IMG/VR virus record: IMGVR_UViG_3300014502_000103
Location: 1 to 29,291 of that record
Strand: one strand, 5' to 3'
From: a virus
DNA: 29,291 nucleotides
Part shown: one piece after another, positions 22,060 to 29,291 of the stretch
How positions within the stretch are numbered: position 1 is the first letter of the stretch
Layout of the letters: each line of letters opens with the position of its first letter
Notes under the pieces: model-generated
Told to the model about the DNA's origin: nothing
The model's database searches: none
Seen by the model: the letters and a program-made list of their open reading frames with translations, nothing else
Position numbers and translations under genes: made by a program

Positions 22060-23727
22060 ATGTTTCCTCAGTATGATGAATTTGGTAGGCCAATTAATCA
22101 CCAAATACCTCTACCATATATTAACCAGATGCCTGTGAATGTGAGTCAGCCTATTGGTCCTACTCCTCAACCACAGGTGAGTCCTATACCCAATCAGATA
22201 TATCCTCAAATACCAGAAGCTCCTATTCCATCAGTACAACCTGTTAATCAGCCTGATGCTATGCTAGCAAGAGTGGTAGCTCCAGGAGCTATGACCTCAC
22301 AGCAGGGTATTCAGCCTGTATCTCCTTTACCAGCACAAGCTGCTTTAGAAGCTGCCCCTGTAGGTTCTATAGCTGTTCCTCAAAGAGACGATCCTGCATA
22401 CCGGAATAGTAGACTTCGTACAGTAATGAATGCAATTGCTGGAGGATTAGCAGGTGCAGCAGGTGGACCCAAGGCTGGGATTGAAGCTGGATCTTACTTG
22501 CACGACATGAAGTATAATCGTGCTATGAATGATTATACTAACAATCTTGGCCTGCAAGAGAAGAAAGTTAAGTCTGAACAAGAGAGACAAAAAGTAGGTA
22601 ACCTTGAGTACTTAAGCCCTTACAAAGCTACAGCTTTAACTGCTAAAGCTGATAAAGATATAGCTTCTGTGGGTCAAACTGACAGAAAGTTGACTGCTGC
22701 TGAGGAAGAGAATAAATCTAAGGAACTCAGAAGACAGGTTCTTAATGAGAAGGCTCAGTGGGAATTGGCTAATCCTGGAAGAAATCCTCTTGAATTTAAG
22801 ATGAGTTTGTCTCCTGAGAAACTTAAGATTGCCGAGGAACTAGAGAAAACTGAAGCAGAGAACAAAGCAAATGCTGGTATTGGTGCTAAAGATACAGCAC
22901 TTCAGCATTCTATTGATATTAAGGCTGAACCTGGAAATTTAGGTAAACAAGCAGCAACTGCTTCAGCAACAGGATTTGCTGGTGCAGTAGCGCGTGGGCA
23001 AGGAACTGAAACTGCTAAACTAAATAATGAAAATCTACCTCAGAATGTAGATAGAAGACAGCAGTATGTAGCTCAGTTACATAAAGATCCTGATAGTTTT
23101 CACGACACTATAAAACTGGTCCCTAAAGAACTGCAACCTGCTGTTATGATGGATTTCTTTAATTCGGGTGGGAATATCAATAAGAAACTATCACCTACAG
23201 TAACTACAGCAGTTAATAACTCTAAAGTAGCCTTAGCTCATGCAGCTAACATTGAAAAGTTATTTAATGACCCTGAGATTCAAGCTGGTTTAGGCCCAAT
23301 ATCTGGTAGGCTTAATCAAATTGTATCTGCATATGGTGGAAAGGCTCCAGGGGATCAAGCAGCTACTGAAAAAGCAGGCCAAGCTATAACTGAGGCTGGT
23401 AAAGGATTAACAGGCAAACAACAACAGCTTTTGGGTTTACTTGCATACTTAGTAACCTTTGAAGCGTCTTCTGCATCTGGTACCAGACCAAGTTGGCAGT
23501 TAATTCAATATTTAGGTTCTAGAAGTCCACAACTTAAGTTTGAGCCTGATAGGTTTAAGGGTGCATTAGAAGCTGTTAAACAATCAGCGGCAGCTAGAAT
23601 CACATCTGCTTATGCCCCTAGTGATTTAGGGCAACCTACTGGGGCTGCTAAAAGCACTCCAGAGGATGACTTTTGGAAAGATATTAAGTCAAAGCCTGTA
23701 GTTAAAGCTCCTGGAGGTAAACCCTAA
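22060..23727 (+). CDS. Large internal virion / ejection protein
   Basis: 555 aa, AAGGAGAAATAA before the ATG. The first 115 residues are Pro/Gln-rich and probably unfolded (PYINQMPVNVSQPIGPTPQP). Residues 120-150 hold a small-residue segment (MNAIAGGLAGAAGGPKAGIEAG). The middle is a long helical, charged part, and residues about 380-520 form a helical domain (LAHAANIEKLFNDPEIQAGL, then GRLNQIVSAYGG and FEASSASGTRP) that I associate with uncharacterised phage structural proteins. Ends KPVVKAPGGKP; a similar VKAP segment occurs twice in the next protein. Stop overlaps the next start (TAATG). Likely co-ejected with DNA. Confidence 0.6.
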   Translation: MFPQYDEFGRPINHQIPLPYINQMPVNVSQPIGPTPQPQVSPIPNQIYPQIPEAPIPSVQPVNQPDAMLARVVAPGAMTSQQGIQPVSPLPAQAALEAAPVGSIAVPQRDDPAYRNSRLRTVMNAIAGGLAGAAGGPKAGIEAGSYLHDMKYNRAMNDYTNNLGLQEKKVKSEQERQKVGNLEYLSPYKATALTAKADKDIASVGQTDRKLTAAEEENKSKELRRQVLNEKAQWELANPGRNPLEFKMSLSPEKLKIAEELEKTEAENKANAGIGAKDTALQHSIDIKAEPGNLGKQAATASATGFAGAVARGQGTETAKLNNENLPQNVDRRQQYVAQLHKDPDSFHDTIKLVPKELQPAVMMDFFNSGGNINKKLSPTVTTAVNNSKVALAHAANIEKLFNDPEIQAGLGPISGRLNQIVSAYGGKAPGDQAATEKAGQAITEAGKGLTGKQQQLLGLLAYLVTFEASSASGTRPSWQLIQYLGSRSPQLKFEPDRFKGALEAVKQSAAARITSAYAPSDLGQPTGAAKSTPEDDFWKDIKSKPVVKAPGGKP

Positions 23728-26105
23728 TGGCTGATTATGAACTCACTAAGGTATACAAGGGGCATACTATTACCATTCAGGTACCTAAGAGTGTTGTAGA
23801 CAAAAAAGATACAAATTATGTAAAACAGGCTTTTGAAGACTATCACCAGTCTAGGTATCCTGATGAAGCTGGTAGGGTTCCTCCTGACTTGGGTGGTACT
23901 TCTAAAGGGCAAATAACGACTCCTATGGAGAAAAAAGTCTCAGAAATGAGACCTGTTAAAGCTCCTGGTGAGTTTGAGACCCCTGAAAAGCACCCTGAGA
24001 AAGCTCCTATTGGAGCAATGCAGCACCTAGGAAATATAGCTAAGGCTTATATTAACACAACCTCACCTATTGATGTACAGGATGCTATGCAGGGTAAGTT
24101 ATCCTTGAATAAAGGATTCATGGGTGGCTTTGGTATGCAACCTGACTTAATGACTCCTGAAACAATCTCACAGGGATTTCAGTCTCCTTTACCACAAGAT
24201 GTAGATACAGCAATCGGTAGTACATTACCCTTCTTAATGGGTAGTGCACCACAATTATCTCCAAGAGTAAATAGTGCATTTAGTAAAGGAGCTGCTGCTG
24301 CAAGAAACGTAGAACTGTCTCCTGTTGGTGCTAAGGTTGGTACAGGTATAGGAGCCACAATGGGTGGTTTAGCTGCACATGCTGCTAAGTTGCCACCGTA
24401 TGTTGGAATGACGGCTGGTGCTGGTGTTGGGCTAGGTGTAGGATCTTTAATGGCTAAAGTTCCTCCCTTCTTGCGTGGTATGTCGCAAGCAGAAGGTCAA
24501 TGGATTAATCCCAACATTCCTGGGTTTGGTCCTTCTGTTATTAGACCTGGATCTGGGCCTGTTGTTCCCCCTGATGCACCTATTCATCCTCTACAGGGTC
24601 TTCCTGAATATGACACAGGCTTTACAATGCCTAATAGAGGTGGAACACAACCTCCTGTACAACCTCAATCTCCTGTACAGATTCCTCAACGAGGCAGTCC
24701 TGTTACTCAGCCTCCTGTGATGCCTCCTGCTGAACTTCCTAGTGCAGGACAGCAACTACAGTTGCCTGAGAGATCACCAATACAGATGCCTGCTGGGCAT
24801 CCTACTGTGCAACCTCCTGGTGTAGCTATTAATCCTCCTGGTGTTAGAGAGATTGGACCTGTTGCTGTTCAGGCTACACCTGAAGCTAAGATTCCTGTAA
24901 CTCCCACAGTATCAGTAAAACCTGTTGTAAAGCCACCTATAAAAGTTGCTGCTAAACCAACAATAGTACCCAAGGTAGAAACTAAGCCAGTTGAAGTCCC
25001 AGCAAAAGCTGTTGAGCCAGCAAAAACTGAACCTGCTAAAGTTACTCCTAAGAAACCAGAGCCTCCTATGGGGCCAACAACTCAGCCTGAGAAACCTTTG
25101 GTTACACCTAGAGAGGGTCTGCCAGCAAAGGCTAAAGAGATTAATCCTGTTGCTCTTAAGTCCTTTATTGATAAAAGACCTGGTGGAGTTACCACAGGGG
25201 ATATTCAAGGTGAGTGGGGATTAACTGAAGATCAAGCAGTTGAGCAACTTGCTAAATTAAAGGATGCTGGGCACATTCATAATCAATCAGGTCATTGGAA
25301 ACCTGGAAAGGCTGCTGTTAAGTCTCCAGAGCAACTTGCTGCTAAGAAAACTAAGAGTCCAGAAGACGTAGAGTTTGAGGCTTTAGATAAGAAGGATAAA
25401 CTAAGTAACTTAACAGATGAAGAAGAACAACGCTGGATGGAGTTAGCTGCACAACGAACTAAAGCAAAGGTATCTTCTGCAGCTGCAGAAGTAGGCAAAG
25501 AAAAGCCAGTAGTTAAAGCCCCAGAAGAGGTTAAGTCTACAAAGTCTAAAGTTAAAAGCTTAAAGACTATGTATGAGAGACTTAAGAGTGTAGAAAATCC
25601 TTCTGAGATGCAGTCCAAACGTCTTAATGAATTAACTGATGTTATCTATAAAGCAGGTAAGGAGTTAACAGATGCCGAAATTGAAAGTAACCTCGCCAAG
25701 CTCGAAGAAATCAAAAAAACTACGAATGCCAGGAATACAGAAACCCAGTCAAAGCAGCCTGAAAGGGTCCAAGAGAAGCCTACAGAACCCAAGAGTTCCC
25801 AGACCGTAAAGACTCCGCATGAAGCTAACTTGTTAGTTAGTCATGTAGAGCCTTCATGGAAACCTGGAGATGTTATTTCACGTTCTCATCTTGTGCAGCT
25901 TGCTGATGCTATGGGTGTTAAGCAGGGGCCAGCAGCCAGAGCTTTAATCAAGGCAGGATTTGAAATAGAGCCATCCAAATTCGCTGGTGGTTATGGCATT
26001 GGACGGCCTACTAAATCAGGCATCAATGCTGCTATTGATGAAGAACTTCTTACCAGAAGTTATAGAAAACTAGTAATGTCTGGTAAGATTAAGGCTGAGG
26101 ATTAG
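23727..26105 (+). CDS. Large modular internal virion protein with winged-helix-like domains
   Basis: 792 aa. Residues 1-50 are a small alpha/beta module (YELTKVYKGHTITIQVPKSV). Residues about 198-245 form a glycine-zipper hydrophobic segment (GAKVGTGIGATMGGLAAHAA). About 270-465 is a long Pro-rich linker. About 470-525 looks like a winged helix (VTTGDIQGEWGLTEDQAVEQ, then LAKLKDAGHI), and about 705-775 a second similar domain (SRSHLVQLADAMGVKQGPAA, then RALIKAGFEI). Charged coiled coil lies between. Order and composition suggest an ejection protein that could meet incoming DNA. It is the last plus-strand gene; its 3' end overlaps a minus-strand gene by 17 nt. Confidence 0.6.
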   Translation: MADYELTKVYKGHTITIQVPKSVVDKKDTNYVKQAFEDYHQSRYPDEAGRVPPDLGGTSKGQITTPMEKKVSEMRPVKAPGEFETPEKHPEKAPIGAMQHLGNIAKAYINTTSPIDVQDAMQGKLSLNKGFMGGFGMQPDLMTPETISQGFQSPLPQDVDTAIGSTLPFLMGSAPQLSPRVNSAFSKGAAAARNVELSPVGAKVGTGIGATMGGLAAHAAKLPPYVGMTAGAGVGLGVGSLMAKVPPFLRGMSQAEGQWINPNIPGFGPSVIRPGSGPVVPPDAPIHPLQGLPEYDTGFTMPNRGGTQPPVQPQSPVQIPQRGSPVTQPPVMPPAELPSAGQQLQLPERSPIQMPAGHPTVQPPGVAINPPGVREIGPVAVQATPEAKIPVTPTVSVKPVVKPPIKVAAKPTIVPKVETKPVEVPAKAVEPAKTEPAKVTPKKPEPPMGPTTQPEKPLVTPREGLPAKAKEINPVALKSFIDKRPGGVTTGDIQGEWGLTEDQAVEQLAKLKDAGHIHNQSGHWKPGKAAVKSPEQLAAKKTKSPEDVEFEALDKKDKLSNLTDEEEQRWMELAAQRTKAKVSSAAAEVGKEKPVVKAPEEVKSTKSKVKSLKTMYERLKSVENPSEMQSKRLNELTDVIYKAGKELTDAEIESNLAKLEEIKKTTNARNTETQSKQPERVQEKPTEPKSSQTVKTPHEANLLVSHVEPSWKPGDVISRSHLVQLADAMGVKQGPAARALIKAGFEIEPSKFAGGYGIGRPTKSGINAAIDEELLTRSYRKLVMSGKIKAED

Positions 26106-26340
26106 CTTCTTTTAGCATCAACTGCATCTCTTTAGCAGAATCATTATAACCAACAAAAGATAGTTGATGAAAGATAAGGCCATGCTTAACTTCTGCATGG
26201 CCTTTATGTTTTGTACAAATTGCACCATTCATTACTTGGAATCTGCTAAGTAGCATAAAAGCTGCTTGTTTAAAGAACTTTCTTTCTTGTGACAGATCCC
26301 AATGAGGTATCATGATGATGTTCTGGATGTTCTGGTTCAT
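26089..26340 (-). CDS. Small conserved phage protein
   Basis: 83 aa. Start at 26340 chosen because GGAG lies 5 nt upstream; an ATG at 26367 is open but without a site, and one at 26313 (MIPHWDLSQ) is a second choice. The protein has IPHWDLSQERKFFKQAAFML and a CTKHKGHAEVKHGLIFHQLS stretch with several His and one Cys, which may bind metal. Alternating strands and helices, no membrane part. The gene overlaps its upstream neighbour by about 70 nt in another frame and runs 17 nt into the end of the convergent plus-strand gene. Not recognised. Confidence 0.55.
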   Translation of the reverse strand: MNQNIQNIIMIPHWDLSQERKFFKQAAFMLLSRFQVMNGAICTKHKGHAEVKHGLIFHQLSFVGYNDSAKEMQLMLKEANPQP

Positions 26341-26587
26341 AACTCTCCAAGAAGGCATAGTTAGCAATGTTAATTAATTGCTCTCTATTGCCTATCCTCT
26401 TGTATACCTCAAGTTCTTTCTCCATCCTTGTTAAGTATTGATATGCGTTTCCGGGGACTCCATATCTACAATACCCTTGCATAATTCTATTTGCTTGCAT
26501 CTGCAAGAAACGCTGGAAAGCCTTCTCATGAGGAAGTTTGAGTTTGAGTGAAAAAAAGATCTCCAATGTCTTAGCTCCTTGCTTCAT
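26270..26587 (-). CDS. Conserved helical phage protein of the replication module
   Basis: 105 aa from ATG 26587, with AAGGA 8 nt upstream; an ATG at 26626 in frame lies inside the preceding gene. Mostly helical and basic. The C-terminal part EQLINIANYAFLESYEP then EHPEHHHDTSLGSVTRKKVL resembles a motif (LVN-x-ANYA-x-LE...P-x-HP...S-x-TR) I have seen in small phage proteins near nucleotide-metabolism genes. Function unknown. Translationally linked to the MazG-like gene before it. Confidence 0.6.
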   Translation of the reverse strand: MKQGAKTLEIFFSLKLKLPHEKAFQRFLQMQANRIMQGYCRYGVPGNAYQYLTRMEKELEVYKRIGNREQLINIANYAFLESYEPEHPEHHHDTSLGSVTRKKVL

Positions 26588-26588
26588 T

Positions 26589-26957
26589 TTATAATTCCTT
26601 TCCATGTTTGTAAGCTCTTTTAGCATTATAGTTCATTTTGTTTCTAACTGCACAGCTAAAAGAACTATTCAATGTATGCTTTGCTAAATCAATAAGTCTT
26701 ATTTGTGCATCAACTAGTTCTTCTCCAAAACCTCCTGATGATGGAAGAATACTCATGTTGTTGTGACGTATAGCTTCTAGAGCCTCCGCTAATTCACTGA
26801 CAATTAGCATAAGTCTATTACTAAGCCACACCTTTTCAAAGAATTTCCATAACTCTGGATCATCTGAGAGCTTAACCTGCATTCTGTTATACTCTTCATA
26901 AAATCCGTGATTTACCGCGTTTACTAAGCAATCTGAGGCTAAATCATCTATGTCCAT
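26589..26957 (-). CDS. MazG-like nucleotide pyrophosphohydrolase
   Basis: 122 aa. The MazG-like all-alpha NTP-pyrophosphatase pattern is clear: LIVSELAEALEAIR (residues about 51-64) gives the E-x2-E-x2-E metal site, followed by FGEELVDAQIRLIDLAKHTL (second acidic helix, E-x3-D) and a C-terminal YNAKRAYKHGKEL, which is typical of phage members. Such enzymes hydrolyse (d)NTPs to NMP and pyrophosphate and may clean the nucleotide pool or reduce (p)ppGpp signalling. The ATG overlaps the stop of the DUF3987-type gene (TAATG) with AGGGG about 8 nt before it. The family call is strong; the substrate is not known. Confidence 0.8.
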   Translation of the reverse strand: MDIDDLASDCLVNAVNHGFYEEYNRMQVKLSDDPELWKFFEKVWLSNRLMLIVSELAEALEAIRHNNMSILPSSGGFGEELVDAQIRLIDLAKHTLNSSFSCAVRNKMNYNAKRAYKHGKEL

Positions 26958-28255
26958 TATTGTATCCCCTGTAAGGCTTTTGTATATATATTCAGAGCTT
27001 CATCCTTAAGAATATATAGTGGTTGTTTAGGATCAGGACCAAGTTTGACAGCTCCAGCGCCTATCAAGGTTTCAATTATCCTATCAAGATCGAAACCATC
27101 AAACTCTCCCCAGTATTTTTGTAGTAACTTCTGTCGTGATATCTTGTGCTCTTTTTGTTGTAATAACTCTCTCATTACTATCTTGGTTTGAAAAGCAAGA
27201 TTACTTTTGCCTGCACCCATTGTAACCTGTTGCATACCAGCAAGACAGGCCGTAGATACATCTATTGCTTCTAGCACATGACTCTCCTTAAGAATTAAGT
27301 CTGGTTCTTGAGCCATAGATATAAGCATTGCTACTTTTAGAATCTGATCTCCTATTCTATTCATGGTTCCTGTTGGATCATTTGCATCAGAAGCCATGAA
27401 TGAATAGTACCATTTATCGTATGTTTTCTTGGAAGCTGTTGTCCATTGGAACTCTCCTTTCATCTTAGCTACTTCTTTTAAGTACTCAGAAAGATAACTT
27501 GTGTCTACTATCTTTGTTGGTGCCTCAGTTAAGGAATTTAATTTTCCTTTTTCCAAGGAAAACACAATAAATGTCCTGGCAATGAATCCTCCCCCAATGG
27601 CATTCTGAGGGACAGCCTCAGCGAAATGATCCTCATTTGTTGCCCCAAGTAAGGTGAGACACGGGGAGCGTAACTTGTCAACCCCAGTACCCTTGAGAGA
27701 GTTCGTCCATACATCCTCGTAAGCATGAGTATCATGGAGATCAGTAAGAATAGTAAGTGCATCAGGATCTTTAACAAGAAACGCTGCAAGCTCACCTGAA
27801 ACCAAGAATCCTTGTGCATCTTTAATCACTCCTCCGTTTTCCAGCGAAAACGCTTTACCCAGATCTTGTACTATTCTCTGCATTGAGTTTCTACCTGAAA
27901 TAATACGAGAAGTTCCTGCCTTAGTGACTAGATTACGCGCCAGTGTAACAGGAACACCCTTTTTCATTCCAGACTTTGCTATTAGGAATACATAAATGTT
28001 AGGATAAAGTTTGTAGTAGAAACGGTCAAGAAATACATTCTTTCGCACCACAGCAGAGATAGAAGCCATTGCAGACCAGTAGAAGAACTTTGCTGGAGCT
28101 TCGTTCTCTGAATTAGCTTCTACGACTGCGTCAATCCATGTCATCTTGGTTTGTTCCTTTTTAAGGAAGGCTAATCTTTCCAGGTTTGATATCTCCTGTG
28201 CTAACTCCTTCCACACAATCAAGCGTACTCTTTTCTCAAATAATTCTGTTGTCAT
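26957..28255 (-). CDS. DUF3987-type primase/helicase-like protein
   Basis: 432 aa from ATG 28255. The opening TWIDAVVEANSENEAPAKFF then YYKLYPNIYVFLIAKSGMKK follows DUF3987 proteins, which have a RecA-like P-loop domain and are found in phage replication modules as helicase/primase-like proteins. The P-loop is altered (AKSGMKKG, with Gly where Ser/Thr binds Mg). Later parts include LTLLGATNEDHFAEAV and GGGFIARTFIVF, an AAA-like sensor region, and a C-terminal winged-helix-like part. Start uncertain: ATGs at 28306, 28267 and 28255 are in frame; ATG 28144 has AAGGA 10 nt upstream and begins at the conserved domain. Lies between polymerase and MazG-like genes. Confidence 0.75.
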   Translation of the reverse strand: MTTELFEKRVRLIVWKELAQEISNLERLAFLKKEQTKMTWIDAVVEANSENEAPAKFFYWSAMASISAVVRKNVFLDRFYYKLYPNIYVFLIAKSGMKKGVPVTLARNLVTKAGTSRIISGRNSMQRIVQDLGKAFSLENGGVIKDAQGFLVSGELAAFLVKDPDALTILTDLHDTHAYEDVWTNSLKGTGVDKLRSPCLTLLGATNEDHFAEAVPQNAIGGGFIARTFIVFSLEKGKLNSLTEAPTKIVDTSYLSEYLKEVAKMKGEFQWTTASKKTYDKWYYSFMASDANDPTGTMNRIGDQILKVAMLISMAQEPDLILKESHVLEAIDVSTACLAGMQQVTMGAGKSNLAFQTKIVMRELLQQKEHKISRQKLLQKYWGEFDGFDLDRIIETLIGAGAVKLGPDPKQPLYILKDEALNIYTKALQGIQ

Positions 28256-28415
28256 TTTTGTTCTCATTTGAAATTTGTGGCCCAAATTGTGCTGTCCTAA
28301 GAACATTCTTCCATGCTATCCGTACTAAGTCAGGAAGTTGATCCCAGGGTAAGTAATGATTAGGGGAAACTTCTTTAGCAAATTGTTCATACAATATCTG
28401 TTCTAGTGGTTTCAT
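28236..28415 (-). CDS. Small protein between polymerase and DUF3987 genes
   Basis: 59 aa, missed by length filters. ATG 28415 overlaps the polymerase stop (ATGA), with a perfect AAGGAGG 5 nt upstream, one of the best ribosome sites on this strand. Starts MKPLEQILYEQFAKEVSPNH and continues YLPWDQLPDLVRIAWKNVLR, a helical, amphipathic sequence with a charged end. The gene overlaps the start of the next gene by 20 nt if that begins at 28255. No family recognised; operon position suggests a replication accessory role. Confidence 0.7.
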   Translation of the reverse strand: MKPLEQILYEQFAKEVSPNHYLPWDQLPDLVRIAWKNVLRTAQFGPQISNENKNDNRII

Positions 28416-29290
28416 ACTACCTCCTTAAAGATGTATTTTGTCATACCATCAGGATAAGTGCCAGATTTATCAATCCACCGTCTACCTATTTTAAGATCAA
28501 TAGGTATAACAAGGTCATAATCACGGTTAAGAGTACAGCATCTGAAATTGATTGGTTGTTCCATCTCTTCCTTAATAATTCTGGCAGCCAAATCAACAAG
28601 ATAATCACGGCATAAAGCAAGAAAACTGTCATGCGATTCCTCCACAAAGAAAAAGTCTTTCATGTATTTATCACTTAAGCGTTGTACAATGCGAATCATT
28701 GCAAACTTCACTTGGTCACTGATCGTAGATTGAGGTATATAAGCATATGCCTCTTTAAAGAGTTCATCTCCCCACCTATTAAAGAACTGTCGTTCTCTTC
28801 CAAAAGGTGTAACTAATCTACAATCATTATCCTGTAATGCCTGTTGAATATCTAAATGAAACACCCCTTTTATATTGGGGTTATTTTCGTGAAACTTTAT
28901 GAGCTGTTTACCTGATGCAAATTCAGAAATATATATACCAGCAAATTTGGCTAGATTTAACATGTGCATGTGCTTTTGCATACTATAATTACCTGCATGT
29001 CTAGTCTTTTTGCCTGCTTGTCTGTCATAGTCTGTAATATCTTCAAATAGTTTACCACAAACATACACAGCAGTCATTGTATGTCTATCATCTTTAAGAC
29101 CATATTTATTCTTCTTAAAAACTGTTCTCTCATAGTCTTTAAGTGCTTGCCAATCTTTTGCAAGTACACAAACTACTCTATCTTCTGCCTGAGATAAGTC
29201 TGGTTCTAGGAACACAAATCCAGGGTCAGCAATGAACATAGCACGAAGATCAGCACCCCCAGCACCTGTTAACTGAGCATCTTCATGCTT
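28412..29290 (-). CDS. Family A DNA polymerase, C-terminal part (partial at window edge)
   Basis: 292 codons seen; the frame is open to the window edge, so the N-terminal domains lie outside. An ATG at 29239 is internal, not the start, since the codons before it encode HEDAQLTGAGGADLRAMF, the usual lead-in to motif A. Motif A: EPDLSQAEDRVV with catalytic Asp. Motif B: RQAGKKTRHAGNYSMQKH, with the R...K...Y residues of the O-helix (Asn before Tyr). Motif C: EESHDSFLAL, with the second catalytic Asp and Ser where Pol I has Glu, as in many phage polymerases. It is the replicative polymerase. The stop overlaps the next small gene's ATG. Confidence 0.9.
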   Translation of the reverse strand, partial: KHEDAQLTGAGGADLRAMFIADPGFVFLEPDLSQAEDRVVCVLAKDWQALKDYERTVFKKNKYGLKDDRHTMTAVYVCGKLFEDITDYDRQAGKKTRHAGNYSMQKHMHMLNLAKFAGIYISEFASGKQLIKFHENNPNIKGVFHLDIQQALQDNDCRLVTPFGRERQFFNRWGDELFKEAYAYIPQSTISDQVKFAMIRIVQRLSDKYMKDFFFVEESHDSFLALCRDYLVDLAARIIKEEMEQPINFRCCTLNRDYDLVIPIDLKIGRRWIDKSGTYPDGMTKYIFKEVV

Positions 29291-29291
29291 A

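Noticed and set aside
29239-29291. ATG 29239 as the start of the polymerase
   Set aside because: The frame continues to the edge and encodes the residues expected just before motif A, so the gene is cut by the window end.

Overview
This window is part of the genome of a tailed bacteriophage, most likely a short-tailed (podovirus-type) phage. The evidence is a dense head and tail gene set in the usual packaging-to-ejection order, very short or overlapping gene junctions (ATGA, TAATG), strong AAGGAGG-type ribosome sites, and a replication module on the opposite strand. The DNA is AT-rich (about 40% GC by eye). Nothing in the sequence names the host. No integrase, repressor, RNA polymerase, endolysin or tRNA gene is visible, so lifestyle and lysis cannot be judged here.

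Layout. Positions 1-376 are non-coding, with short repeats and a good sigma70-type promoter (304-332) driving a rightward block. 377-2254 holds a GIY-YIG-like protein, a probable small terminase and three small proteins, one with a signal peptide. 2255-2476 is a hairpin-rich non-coding stretch before the large terminase (2477-4144). 4131-6571 carries small accessory and structural proteins, including a zinc-finger reading frame without a normal start codon. 6569-6627 is a hairpin containing a full-length complement of the 16S rRNA 3' end. Then come portal, a small beta protein, an ATP-grasp enzyme, scaffold and major capsid protein (6650-13005), closed by a terminator. 13052-20601 is the tail module: connector-type proteins, two tandem paralogous adaptors, a pectate-lyase-like tailspike, a nozzle-type protein and a fibre-like protein. 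20603-26105 carries a GNAT-like protein, a membrane coiled-coil protein and three large low-complexity proteins that look like internal or ejection proteins. From 26089 to the right edge the genes are on the minus strand: two small conserved proteins, a MazG-like pyrophosphohydrolase, a DUF3987-type helicase/primase-like protein, a 59-aa protein and the C-terminal part of a family A DNA polymerase that runs out of the window.

How it works together. Terminase, portal and the scaffold/capsid pair build and fill the head. Adaptors, nozzle and spike form a short tail that binds and probably degrades a surface polysaccharide. The large Gly/Ala/Pro-rich proteins probably leave the virion with the DNA. 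The minus-strand module copies DNA and cleans the nucleotide pool. Plus and minus modules converge and overlap by 17 bp at 26089-26105 with no obvious terminator.

Most notable points: an ATP-grasp ligase between portal and scaffold genes; a portal with an inserted zinc ribbon; GUGA-capped hairpins in place of Shine-Dalgarno sites before the first gene and the terminase; the extended anti-anti-Shine-Dalgarno hairpin before the portal; the start-less zinc-finger frame; and a tailspike of foreign composition with a secretion-signal-like N-terminus and a carbohydrate-binding-like insert.
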